From: Paenibacillus sp. YYML68
Lineage (GTDB): Bacteria > Bacillota > Bacilli > Paenibacillales > NBRC-103111
Direction of reading: 5' to 3'
Assembly: GCF_027923405.1 (NCBI RefSeq)
Contig: NZ_BQYI01000001.1
Span: 1,156,501-1,220,500 of the forward strand
DNA: 64,000 bases
In this document: positions 1 through 7,936 of the stretch, piece by piece
Position numbering within the stretch: the stretch's first letter is position 1
Layout of the letters: each line of letters begins with the position of its first letter
Translations under genes and position numbers: made by a program
Notes under the pieces: model-generated
What the model was told of the DNA's origin: nothing
The model's input: only the letters and a program-made list of their open reading frames with translations
Database searches by the model: none

Positions 1-680
1 CGTGAATGATAATGATATTTATATAGCATAGCCTCCAGCGACTGCGGCTCGACTCCCTTGCGCAGCAGCAGCTTCTTCAGGCCGTCGCGCAGCAGGTAGC
101 CTTGTACGGAAGGAACCTGCGTGTTCGCCATTACATCGACATAGTCATACAGATCGAGCAGTTCCTCCTGGGATAAGTCTCGAACCAGATCGTCCTGGAT
201 GCGATACCGATATGGGCGAGGTCCCGCTTCCCGCTGAATGACGCCGACCTGCTCCAAGTACTTCAGATCCGAGCGGATCGTCTTCTCATCAGGCAGAGGA
301 AGCTCGGGAGGCAGACTGCCGCAGCATCGGTCGAGCAGCTCCATCACCGTCGAGGGCTGTTCATGCATCGCCGCTAGCAGCAGCGAGATGCGCTGGCTCT
401 CGGATTCCTTCACAGACTTCGCGCGATACAGGAACAGCAAGAGCGGGTCGGTGGAGTCGTAATACCGATAGCGGATCGTCTCGGATAGCTCCTTGCTACG
501 CTCCTCGGGCAGCTGCTGGTGGATGGAGCTCACGATGTCCTTGAGCCGACGGATCGTCTTGTCGAAGGTATGGACGGAGATGCCGAGACGCTCTGCGAAC
601 TGCTGTCGATTGAAGGCACCGCTCGTCAGCGCTAGCATACGCAGGAATTGAATTTCTTTATCGAAGCTTTCCTTAGCCAA
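1..680 (-). CDS. HTH/WYL-type transcriptional regulator, C-terminus cut by window edge
   Basis: The minus strand reads open from a TTG at 680 (GGGGGA ribosome site six bases upstream) for 226 codons and runs off the left end. Residues about 20-50 look like a helix-turn-helix (QQFAERLGISVHTFDKTIRR). A second winged-helix-like segment lies near 125-165 (DEKTIRSDLKYLEQVGVIQR). This tandem layout, followed by a longer C-terminal part, is typical of YafY/WYL-domain regulators, whose C-terminal WYL domain senses a ligand or nucleic acid. The WYL part itself would lie outside the window, so that subfamily is an inference. No plausible target gene is visible next to it. Confidence 0.7.
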   Translation of the reverse strand, partial: MAKESFDKEIQFLRMLALTSGAFNRQQFAERLGISVHTFDKTIRRLKDIVSSIHQQLPEERSKELSETIRYRYYDSTDPLLLFLYRAKSVKESESQRISLLLAAMHEQPSTVMELLDRCCGSLPPELPLPDEKTIRSDLKYLEQVGVIQREAGPRPYRYRIQDDLVRDLSQEELLDLYDYVDVMANTQVPSVQGYLLRDGLKKLLLRKGVEPQSLEAMLYKYHYHS

Positions 681-1281
681 TACGTATCCCCCGTTCAGAG
701 TAAGCATCTTCTACCATTGTAGCAGGGCGCGGAATTGGATGAAATGGAAAAGTTTCGTACGTGTCGCCATACTTCCGCCATGTTCGAATACGCCATCATG
801 AGCGATGATAGACCCTGTAACACATTGGTTCTTAGGCGGACGGTCGTAGCGAGGCGTGGATATCGGTGATCCCGCAGTGCCGCATCGATTCGATGACGGT
901 ATCCTGTACGCTCGGACCGATAAGAATCCTCCATAGGGGTTCAATTCCCCGATCGCCTGCTAAGCGAAATTGGTCATATGCTCGAGCGTAAGCTCGAACA
1001 AGAGAGTAAGAGTATGTAAAGGGCCAACGAATCTCAGAATCCCGGGCGGCTAGTGTGAGCGCACTGCAGTCTGGCTATGCAATCCGTGGATACCGATCGA
1101 GCGCATGCTTCAGGAGTCGTCCAGGATCGAAGAGGAGGAGGGCTGGCCGCAGTCGGGTCAGCTTCATCCGAATCGGATGTCTTGGCGCAGCTCCAGCAGC
1201 ACGCAGGTCTTAAGCGCGATTCCGCCAAGGCTGCAGCTGGGCTTCTCAGATGATGGTCGAACAATGAAAGGGGTACACCAT
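681..1281. other. Gene-free intergenic region
   Basis: About 600 bases between the divergent regulator and slipin genes. Short open frames on both strands lack ribosome sites and recognisable protein character. The only structures I see are a small perfect hairpin at 982-997 (TCGAGC/GCTCGA, loop GTAA) and, near 933-950, a motif like a tRNA T-arm (GGGG-TTCAATT-CCCC) without a matching acceptor or anticodon arm. It may hold promoters for both neighbours. Confidence 0.5.
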
Positions 1282-2397
1282 ATGTTTACTACAGTAACGA
1301 TCCAAGCCGACCAACGCGGCCTGCTCTTCCATAAAGGAAGCTATGTGAGAACGCTTCAACCCGGAGCTTACCGCTATATCAAATGGTCCCAGCACACCGT
1401 AGTCGTGATGAATGTGACGAAGCCGTTCGTCGTCGAAGGCAAGGACGTGCAGCTGTTCCTGCACGATGTAGACCTGAGGCGCGAGCTCGACCTCGTCCGG
1501 GTAGCGGACCACGAGTACGTGCTGCACTACGAGGACGGCCAATTCGTACAGCTATTGAAGCCAGGTGTCTACGCGTACTGGAACGTGCTGAGGAAGCATA
1601 CGTTCGTGCATCTCGACATCCGTAAGCCGGAGCTGCCTCCCGAGGTTGACCGTTCGATCGTACCGAAGCTGGCGGTCTATGTGCAGAGCTGTGAGATTGC
1701 GAGTCACGAGACGGGCTTCCTGTTCTACGATCATGTGCTGCAGCGCGAGCTGTCTCCGGGCAAGTACTATTATTGGAAGAGCTCGGTCTCGATTATGGTC
1801 AAGACGATCGATCTCAGACAGCAGCAGATGGACCTGATCGGTCAGGAGATGATGACGGAGGACAAGGTGACGCTGCGACTGAATTTTGTATGCCAATACA
1901 AGATCGTCGAGCCGCTGCGGGTGCTGGAGCGCAAGTCGTTCGATGAGCAGATCCATATTCAGCTGCAGCTTATGCTTCGGGAATATGTGGGCACGCTGAA
2001 GCTAGACGACCTGTTGAAGCGCAAGGAGGATATCGCCCAGTTCGTGCTGTCCCGCATGCGTGAGAAGGGGGGCGAGCTCGGCGTGCAGTTCCTGAACGCG
2101 GGGGTGAAGGACGTCATCCTGCCGGGGGAGATGAAGGACATATTGAACACCGTCCTGCTCGCGGAGAAGAAGGCTCAAGCGAATCTGATCACGCGCCGCG
2201 AGGAGACGGCCTCCACCCGGAGCCTGCTCAATACGGCGAAGCTGATGGATGAGAATGAGACGCTGTTCCGATTGAAGGAGCTCGAGTTTCTGGAGAAAAT
2301 ATGCGAGAAGATCGGCTCCATCTCGGTGACGGGCGGGGGAGACCTGCTCGCGCGGCTAGGCTCACTCCTCGGGGAGAGGAAGGCGGCAGATAAGTAG
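1282..2397 (+). CDS. Slipin (SPFH/stomatin-like) membrane-scaffold protein
   Basis: 371-residue protein. I chose the ATG at 1282 because AAAGGGG lies seven bases upstream and homology begins there; the frame is open upstream but that part has no protein character. Three repeated N-terminal beta segments (GLLFHKGSYVRTLQPGAYRY, then EYVLHYEDGQFVQLLKPGVY, then TGFLFYDHVLQRELSPGKYY) precede an SPFH/band-7 core around residues 190-300 (VTLRLNFVCQYKI, then DLLKRKEDI). A charged helix (LLAEKKAQANLITRREETA) near residues 300-320 is typical of oligomerising SPFH proteins. Family members organise membrane microdomains. No NfeD partner gene is adjacent. The exact role is unknown. Confidence 0.8.
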   Translation: MFTTVTIQADQRGLLFHKGSYVRTLQPGAYRYIKWSQHTVVVMNVTKPFVVEGKDVQLFLHDVDLRRELDLVRVADHEYVLHYEDGQFVQLLKPGVYAYWNVLRKHTFVHLDIRKPELPPEVDRSIVPKLAVYVQSCEIASHETGFLFYDHVLQRELSPGKYYYWKSSVSIMVKTIDLRQQQMDLIGQEMMTEDKVTLRLNFVCQYKIVEPLRVLERKSFDEQIHIQLQLMLREYVGTLKLDDLLKRKEDIAQFVLSRMREKGGELGVQFLNAGVKDVILPGEMKDILNTVLLAEKKAQANLITRREETASTRSLLNTAKLMDENETLFRLKELEFLEKICEKIGSISVTGGGDLLARLGSLLGERKAADK

Positions 2398-2529
2398 GAG
2401 CGGGTAGCGGGGCAGTGGGTTTGGGTTGGATCGCGAGTTTTTCATGGGAAAAAGACATCTCCCTTAACAGCAAGGATTACATATGGCTCGAACGTTCAGG
2501 CACGAGGATTCACCACCCTAGAAGAAGCA

Positions 2530-2564
2530 AGAAGAAGCCGTAGGAGCATCCGACGGCTTCTTCT
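2530..2564. terminator. Bidirectional intrinsic terminator
   Basis: Perfect 12-bp stem (AGAAGAAGCCGT / ACGGCTTCTTCT) with an 11-base loop between the convergent slipin and DUF4885-like genes. Both flanks become CT-rich on the outgoing strand, so it can serve both genes. Confidence 0.75.
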
Positions 2565-2604
2565 GCTCGGACTAGATTAGATGTACGAACCACGCTGGCC
2601 TTAT

Positions 2605-3633
2605 TCAGCTGACACCCAGCTGTTCCTTTAACTCGTCGATCCAGCTCGTTCGCCCTGTGCCATAATTCAAGCTCTGCCCGATGTCATATAGAGAGCCGTT
2701 CTCATAGTTCACGGACAGAATGAGGTCGGGTATAGCATCGAAGCCTCTTCTTGCAAGTGAATCCAGGATCGGTCCATAATAGGCGGCGGCATGGGCAGCA
2801 TCTTGTTTCGAAGTATACGGATGATTGCCGTACGATTTTACGAAAATGTCAAAAATATCGCTTCCATCCTCCGTAACGAACTTTCCATTAACAACGGACA
2901 AATCTTTAAGGTGATAGCCGGTAACCGTCTGAATGTTGCGAACGAGGTTGAATTTCTCATACTTCTCCTGTGTAAATTGCTCTGAATCTGGCGCGCGACT
3001 TCCTATAATATGGAAAAATAACTCCTTGGAATTCCGACCGGAATTTAGTACTAGCTCCAATTGACTGCGAAGGTCTTCATCCTCCGTCCCGCTGACCATA
3101 AGCCGATAGTTATTGGGATCAATAGTGAACGTCAGCTTCACACCATCAGGTATGTGAACGCTGTTCTTGTCCAGTAGCTGCTTCAGCTGCCCATTCACTT
3201 GTTGCCGATTGTAAGCCTTATCTATCTCAGACTCTACGATCACGTTGATGGGTCGTTCTTCACGTAAGATGTAATCCCCCATGTCGTATGTGTTTAACTT
3301 GCCGTGCTTGAGATATGCAAATTCATTACTGGCGGCAATACGTCTTTCTTGCTCGGTCATGTTCTTCTTGAAGAAGGGAGATAGTGGATTCTGGTATTTA
3401 TCCGCTATATGATTAGCCGGATTCGAGAAGCTCATATTTTGCTGATTCATCCTTTGGTAGTGCTCATCCATTTTTTGCGTTATTCGGTCCTGATCGCTGT
3501 AGCGCTTGTTACGACTTTGAACGACCGTATCGTTAGTAGATTCTGTGCGAGCGGAGGGACCTGGTTGTTTTGATAATGAGGTGCTGCTTACATGTAGTGA
3601 GGCGAAAGATGAGTGGGTGGATGGAATCGTCAT
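2605..3633 (-). CDS. DUF4885-like uncharacterised protein
   Basis: 342 residues from the ATG at 3633, which has a near-perfect AAGGAGGAG site six bases upstream; a start 39 bases earlier lacks one. No signal peptide or membrane segment. The N-terminal 60 residues are Ser/Thr-rich and probably disordered. A conserved-looking block follows (ADKYQNPLSPFFKKNMTEQE), then a mixed alpha/beta C-terminal half. From recall this matches the Bacillus DUF4885 family, whose function is unknown. A sigma-D-like -10 (CCGATAT, complement of 3686-3692) lies upstream without a convincing -35. Confidence 0.6.
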   Translation of the reverse strand: MTIPSTHSSFASLHVSSTSLSKQPGPSARTESTNDTVVQSRNKRYSDQDRITQKMDEHYQRMNQQNMSFSNPANHIADKYQNPLSPFFKKNMTEQERRIAASNEFAYLKHGKLNTYDMGDYILREERPINVIVESEIDKAYNRQQVNGQLKQLLDKNSVHIPDGVKLTFTIDPNNYRLMVSGTEDEDLRSQLELVLNSGRNSKELFFHIIGSRAPDSEQFTQEKYEKFNLVRNIQTVTGYHLKDLSVVNGKFVTEDGSDIFDIFVKSYGNHPYTSKQDAAHAAAYYGPILDSLARRGFDAIPDLILSVNYENGSLYDIGQSLNYGTGRTSWIDELKEQLGVS

Positions 3634-3851
3634 ATCATGCTCCTCCTTGAATATAGAACTAACAATATCCAACGTTTAAGGTTAATATCGGAAAATAACA
3701 CCCTAGAATGAAGGGGGTAAGAAAGTATCCTTTAGCAGCAAACTTCGACAAAGGTTAACTAGTAAAATAGGTATCGAAGCATTTTAAATATATTCCATAT
3801 ATGTGTATGATTTGAATAAATACGATTAATAGTTAATAGGAGGAATTGATT

Positions 3852-4712
3852 ATGGTGCATGTATGGAAGCAACGATTTCTGTCGGTGTTCGTACTGTTGA
3901 TGACAGTAGTGATCACTTTATCATCGGCTACACCTGCGCTGGCAAGCATTACAGGTAACAATACCTTTGGAACAGCCTACAACATGGGATATTGGAAGAC
4001 AAGCACCTCAGATGTCAACATCTTGCCAGCGGGCATTGCGGAAGCCTATTTCAAATTTACAGCGAATGCCGGGGAGCGTGTCTATGCGAAGAGCACTTAT
4101 AACACTAACTATACAGGGATGACAATAGAGGTGCTTAATAGTAGCGGGATGCAAGTAAGTTATGGAACGACAGTTATTAATCCGGACTCGTTACCGTTCA
4201 TTTACGCTAACGCTAATGCGACTTCCAACTCTCAAACATTCTATATACGAGTCTCGAGAGGGAGCTATGACGGAGACATGTATTTTACTGTATCCGTGCT
4301 TGATCGAATCAAGTCGGGTAGCGGAACATTTAGCTTTACGGGGAAAGCAGTGAATAGTGGAAACTCGGGGTTAAACCCGTCGGGTGTAGATTCATCCGTC
4401 ATCTCCATGGACCTGACGAATAATACGTCCATTCCTCGCAATGCAATCGTGAAGTCTGTGACGACATCTGGTTCGCAATCGCCAAGCCAAGGGAATGTGA
4501 CGCATAAGATCATGCCGAACCAAACCATGGTGTGGTATACTTCCACGGTTAGCAGTTCCTCAAGTGGTTCCTACACGATTAATGTTGCAAATGGACTACA
4601 CGTAGCTAAAATGTGGAGCTTTAAGTATAATGCTAAAGCAACAGCATCATCCACCATGTCGAATGTGAAAGCAACCTTCAATTACGAGTATGATGTGACG
4701 GATCAATTCTAA
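3852..4712 (+). CDS. Secreted protein of unknown function with PPC-like N-terminal domain
   Basis: 286 residues; ATG at 3852 with AGGAGG eight bases upstream. Residues 1-32 are a classical signal peptide ending ATPALAS. The segment at about 35-150 (ITGNNTFGTAYNMG, then AEAYFKFTANAGERVYAK, then FYIRVSRGSYDGDMYFTVSV) resembles bacterial pre-peptidase C-terminal-like beta-sandwiches that accompany secreted enzymes. The C-terminal half is a second Ser/Thr/Asn-rich beta domain. There is no catalytic motif or cell-wall anchor. It is a single gene with its own terminator, divergent from the DUF4885-like gene. Probably an extracellular binding or structural protein. Confidence 0.65.
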   Translation: MVHVWKQRFLSVFVLLMTVVITLSSATPALASITGNNTFGTAYNMGYWKTSTSDVNILPAGIAEAYFKFTANAGERVYAKSTYNTNYTGMTIEVLNSSGMQVSYGTTVINPDSLPFIYANANATSNSQTFYIRVSRGSYDGDMYFTVSVLDRIKSGSGTFSFTGKAVNSGNSGLNPSGVDSSVISMDLTNNTSIPRNAIVKSVTTSGSQSPSQGNVTHKIMPNQTMVWYTSTVSSSSSGSYTINVANGLHVAKMWSFKYNAKATASSTMSNVKATFNYEYDVTDQF

Positions 4713-4718
4713 CGCTTT

Positions 4719-4752
4719 CCGCCCTCCCTCTTATCAGGTAGGGCGGTTTTTA
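4719..4752 (+). terminator. Intrinsic terminator of the secreted-protein gene
   Basis: CCGCCCT / AGGGCGG stem followed by TTTTTATTG, seven bases after the stop codon. Confidence 0.85.
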
Positions 4753-4865
4753 TTGTTATGCGACAAAATAGGGCAGGTCACAATCAACAAATAAACAATT
4801 TCGGGAAAACCCTTTAAATTGTCAAGTTGTTGTGTATGCGCTTATATTCTGTAGTTTACCTGTAG

Positions 4866-5784
4866 TCCAATACGGGTAACTTCGTCGTCGGTAAGAACTG
4901 GAACAACGATACACCGAACCGTGTAGATAATTACAACGCAGGCGTCTGGGCTCCGCAAGGGAACGGCTACTTGACGTTCAACGGCTGGACGCGCAACTCG
5001 CTCATCGAATATTACATCGTAGACAACTGGGGGACGTATCGTCCGACGGACACGCACGGTCAACCTGCAGCGACGAGTAAGAACGACCAGACTCATATCG
5101 ACTCCCATTTTGTACACGTTAAAGGCGGGGCATTCACGAATAAAAACTTGAGCTACTATCCAAACAACGTTACGGTCGCGAGCTTCTACATCGGTAAGTA
5201 TGAGGTTACGCAGCAGGAATGAATGGACGTGATGGGCAGCAATCCGTCCACCTTCAAGGGCGACAAGCTGCCTGTCGAGATGGTGAGCTGGTATGACGTG
5301 ATCGAATATTGCAACAAGCGAAGCCTGAAGGAAGGCTTGCAGCCGTATTACACCATCAATAAGACGCAGAAAGATCCCGTGAACCAAAACGAGAATGACT
5401 CGAGCAAGTGGATCGTCACGGTTGATGAAGACGCGAACGGCAACCGGCTGCCGACCGACTCCGAATGGGAGTATGCGGAACGCGGGGGAGCAATATTTGA
5501 CCGGAGACTGGATGTGGCCGAAGCTGGAGAATAACAAGAACCGAACGAAGTCGGTCGGACTCCAGAAGCCGAATGAGCTCGGGTTGTACGATATGTCCGG
5601 CAACGTGCGGGAATGGTGCTCGGATTGGTACAACGGCGACGACTATCCGACAGGAATGCTCCGGGTCGTGAAGGGTGGCGGCTGGATTGGCGACGTCAGC
5701 AACAACGTCGTGTCGTTCCGGGGCAAGTTCGATCCGAACGGCTTCGGTCCGGATCAAGGCTTCCGCTTGGTGCGAGGGGAGTGA
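4866..5784 (+). pseudogene. Chimeric remnant: GH11 xylanase fragment fused to a SUMF1/FGE-like domain
   Basis: One frame from about 4866 reads like the middle of a family 11 xylanase ([12 protein letters not shown], then [20 protein letters not shown], then [16 protein letters not shown], including the family's nucleophile Glu, codon 5007). An in-frame TAG at 4863 sits just before the fragment. Near 5060 the same frame passes into a SUMF1-type domain ([12 protein letters not shown], then [13 protein letters not shown]). A TGA at 5220 replaces the Trp expected in the EVTQxEW motif. The reading continues (GSNPSTFKGDKLPVEMVSW, then LPTDSEWEYAERGG), then a frameshift near 5490 moves it into another frame (PNELGLYDMSGNVREWCSDW, then VKGGGWIGD, then DQGFRLVRGE). 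The xylanase lacks both ends. Clearly decayed; the fusion probably arose by deletion. Confidence 0.85.
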
Positions 5785-5813
5785 GGAGCTTCGCGGGTCT
5801 CGCGAAGCTCCTC
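5783..5813. terminator. Strong hairpin between converging genes
   Basis: Perfect 13-bp stem (GAGGAGCTTCGCG / CGCGAAGCTCCTC) with a five-base loop, overlapping the end of the SUMF1 remnant and 12 bases past the end of hxlB. The flanking T content is modest. Confidence 0.7.
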
Positions 5814-5824
5814 TACTTCACAAG

Positions 5825-6376
5825 CTACTCCAAATTAGCATGACGACTCATCATATCCTGTGCATGAACGGATCTTAGCTCCATGATTCGCAGGACGACA
5901 GCGTCGAGGAACAGCAGCAACGCTTGCTCGAACAGCGAGCCCATCGGCTGGATGGAAGGGCTGTCCAGCTGCTCCTTAGACGCTCCAGGCAGCACGACGG
6001 TCGTGCCCGCTAACGAGCCGATCGTAGAGTGGGGCGCGGTGGTGATCGCTGCGACGTCAGCCTGCAAGCTGTGCGCCCGCTGCGCGATTGGAATTAAGCT
6101 GCGGGTCTCGCCGGAGCCTGTCGCAATGAGCAGCAGGTCGCCTTCGCGTAGGGCGGGCGTGACCGCTTCGCCGACGACGTAGGCGCATAGGCCCAGATGC
6201 ACGAGGCGCATCGCGAAGGAGCGCGCCATGAGGCCGGAGCGACCGGCCCCCGCTACATAGATGCTGCGGGCATCGAGCAGCTGCGCGATGAGCGCCTCCG
6301 CCTCGGCATCCGATACGGCCTCCGTGAGCCGAGTCAGCTCGCTCTGAATGTGGGTAAGATAGGCGACCGTCGGCAT
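5825..6376 (-). CDS. hxlB: 6-phospho-3-hexuloisomerase
   Basis: 183 residues. The ATG at 6376 overlaps the stop of hxlA by one base (TAATG), which implies translational coupling. It is a single SIS-fold sugar isomerase domain (SIYVAGAGRSGLMARSFAMR, then LLIATGSGETRSL, then PMGSLFEQALLLFLDAVV). The enzyme converts hexulose-6-phosphate to fructose-6-phosphate, the second step of the ribulose-monophosphate pathway. In heterotrophic Bacillales this pair removes formaldehyde. Length and order match the known hxlAB arrangement. Cytoplasmic. Confidence 0.95.
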   Translation of the reverse strand: MPTVAYLTHIQSELTRLTEAVSDAEAEALIAQLLDARSIYVAGAGRSGLMARSFAMRLVHLGLCAYVVGEAVTPALREGDLLLIATGSGETRSLIPIAQRAHSLQADVAAITTAPHSTIGSLAGTTVVLPGASKEQLDSPSIQPMGSLFEQALLLFLDAVVLRIMELRSVHAQDMMSRHANLE

Positions 6377-7017
6377 TATACCGCGCAGCCTTCTTGAATG
6401 AGCTGCTGCATCTGGGCGGCTACGGCTGCCCTGTCCGCTGCCCCTGTAATGCCGCCGCCGACGATGATGAGATCCGGCGCGCACTTGATGACATCAGGCA
6501 GCGTCTCCAGCTTGATGCCACCAGCGACCGCTGTCTTCGCGTGTCGGACGACGCGCTTGATTGTCTGGAGGTCGTCGAAGGAGTTCCTCCCGACCGCCTG
6601 CAGGTCATAGCCAGTATGGACGCATATGTAGTCGACGCCGAACGCGTCGAGCTCACGGGCGCGTTGCTCTATATGTTTCACCCCGATCATATCGACGAGA
6701 ATGGATGCTCCCCGCTTCCTTGCTTCCTCGACCGCCCCTTGGATCGTGACATCCTCGGCAACACCCAATATTGTGACGATGTCTGCACCCGCCTCGGACG
6801 CCTTCATCACCTCGTAGCCCGCTGCATCCATCACCTTCAGATCGGCCAGCACCTGCAGATGAGGGAAGGCCGCCTTGATCTCCTTCACAGCGCGCAAGCC
6901 CTCGTTAATGACAACCGGCGTGCCGATCTCGACAATGTCAATGTACGCCTCTACCTCTGCCACGACCTCCTTAGCCTCGGGAATATTAACAAGATCGAGC
7001 GCTAATTGAAGCTTCAT
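6376..7017 (-). CDS. hxlA: 3-hexulose-6-phosphate synthase
   Basis: 213 residues from the ATG at 7017 (AAGGAGTGATCTTGGT upstream); homology starts exactly at MKLQLALDLVN. Orotidine-decarboxylase-superfamily TIM barrel with the family's Asp/Lys motif (LADLKVMDAAGYE), a middle GAD/IVTI strand and a C-terminal phosphate-binding GGGITG. It condenses formaldehyde with ribulose-5-phosphate to give hexulose-6-phosphate. First gene of the hxlAB operon, just downstream of hxlR. Confidence 0.95.
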   Translation of the reverse strand: MKLQLALDLVNIPEAKEVVAEVEAYIDIVEIGTPVVINEGLRAVKEIKAAFPHLQVLADLKVMDAAGYEVMKASEAGADIVTILGVAEDVTIQGAVEEARKRGASILVDMIGVKHIEQRARELDAFGVDYICVHTGYDLQAVGRNSFDDLQTIKRVVRHAKTAVAGGIKLETLPDVIKCAPDLIIVGGGITGAADRAAVAAQMQQLIQEGCAV

Positions 7018-7083
7018 ACCAAGATCACTCCTTAGAATTAGTGGTTCAACGTTCCACTTTATTCTAAATCCAAGTATATTATT

Positions 7084-7131
7084 GGGGAAGTACGCACAAT
7101 TTAGGAACATAGTACCTCGCAGGGAACTACC
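7084..7131 (-). promoter_or_regulatory. Candidate HxlR-responsive region upstream of hxlA
   Basis: Read on the minus strand, three TTCC-containing boxes (GTAGTTCCC, CTATGTTCC, GTACTTCCC) are spaced 19 and 18 bases apart. The first and second half-sites also form an imperfect dyad TAGTTCC...GGTACTA. Known HxlR in B. subtilis activates hxlAB from repeats upstream of the promoter; assigning these boxes to HxlR is inference. Confidence 0.4.
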
Positions 7132-7146
7132 CCGTGGCGCGAGAGC

Positions 7147-7503
7147 TTAGTCGATCGTTGAGGTGCTGTCCGATGCCTTGGGGCTGGAGCCAGACTCCAT
7201 ATGCTGGGTGCCCCACCTCGCCATCACCTCGAGCACTCCCTTGAGGGAACGGCCGTATTCCGTCATCGTATATTCAACCTTCGGCGGCACCTGCGGGTAC
7301 ACGTCCCGATGAATGATGCCGTCCTGCTCGAGCTCTCTCAGCTGCTGAGTGAGCATTTTGTGCGTAATCGCCGGCATCTCCCGCCGCAACTCGCCGAACC
7401 GCATCGCACCGTCCGTCAGCAGGCACAGAATGACCGGCTTCCACTTGCCGCCGATGACCTTCAGCGTAGTCTCGACCGCACTCTTGAATTGTTGATCGCC
7501 CAA
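7147..7503 (-). CDS. hxlR: HxlR-family transcriptional regulator (formaldehyde-responsive activator)
   Basis: 118 residues from a TTG at 7503 with AAGGAG nine bases upstream. The winged helix is typical of the family (LKVIGGKWKPVILCLL, then MRFGELRREMPAITHKML, then EQDGIIHRDVYPQVPPKVEY). It lacks the N-terminal Cys conserved in the B. subtilis formaldehyde-sensing protein: the start reads MGDQQFKSAVETT, and the only Cys is in the helix ILCLL. It lies directly upstream of hxlAB on the same strand, so it very likely controls that operon. Confidence 0.88.
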   Translation of the reverse strand: MGDQQFKSAVETTLKVIGGKWKPVILCLLTDGAMRFGELRREMPAITHKMLTQQLRELEQDGIIHRDVYPQVPPKVEYTMTEYGRSLKGVLEVMARWGTQHMESGSSPKASDSTSTID

Positions 7504-7624
7504 TCTACATGCTCCTTACGTCGGTAATCGTCATACATAGGTGTCTTGCCTGACGAATGTTGCACAGACAAGCTCGCACTTATTGAATCCAGTATACACT
7601 GCGCTGGAGCGGGCTGTCATACCG

Positions 7625-7822
7625 ATGAGAGGTACGAGATTGTGTATTCTGTCCATTGCCGCTTTCTTCATCTGCTGGTGGTTGTTTAGACGCTTCGACC
7701 CACCTGAAGCGAGCATCGAGGTGGGGCAGAGGGCGGAAGTGCTCCGGCTCCGTCACGCGGGCTGGCTCGTTCCCCTTGTATTGTCCGTCGTCGTATTCTT
7801 CTTGAAGCTCCTATTCTTGTAA
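7625..7822 (+). CDS. Small two-helix membrane protein
   Basis: 65 residues if the ATG at 7625 is used; a GTG at 7541 in the same frame is possible. Two hydrophobic segments (CILSIAAFFICWWLF and WLVPLVLSVVVFFLKLLFL) flank a charged loop. The ribosome site is weak, but a good terminator follows directly. Resembles no family I recognise. Real-gene status is moderate. Confidence 0.45.
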   Translation: MRGTRLCILSIAAFFICWWLFRRFDPPEASIEVGQRAEVLRLRHAGWLVPLVLSVVVFFLKLLFL

Positions 7823-7828
7823 TGTGAA

Positions 7829-7887
7829 AAAAAGACGCCTCCGCCGCTGCTGCACAGAACAGCAGTTCGGTAGGCGTCTTTCTTTCT
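7829..7887. terminator. Bidirectional terminator
   Basis: Outer stem AAAGACGCCT / AGGCGTCTTT with an inner CTGCTG/CAGCAG stem. An A-run precedes and TTTCTTTCTC follows, so it fits both the small membrane gene (+) and the exporter gene (-). Confidence 0.8.
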
Positions 7888-7936
7888 CACAGCGATATAC
7901 GTTGCTCCCCGCCTCGTTACCGCCACAACTCGGCAG

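Noticed and set aside
925-955. Possible tRNA gene (T-arm-like GGGG-TTCAATT-CCCC and following ATCGCCT)
   Set aside because: No complementary 5' acceptor, D-arm or anticodon stem at the right distance, and the 3' end reads CTA, not CCA. At most a remnant or chance.
3681-3692. Sigma-D promoter for the DUF4885-like gene
   Set aside because: CCGATAT is present on the minus strand, but the -35 at the right distance matches only half of TAAA.
4842-5633. 263-codon open frame on the minus strand
   Set aside because: Opposite-strand shadow of the xylanase/SUMF1 remnant; no ribosome site, no family-like sequence.
6394-7005. 203-codon plus-strand frame
   Set aside because: Lies entirely antisense to hxlA and has no start site or recognisable motifs.
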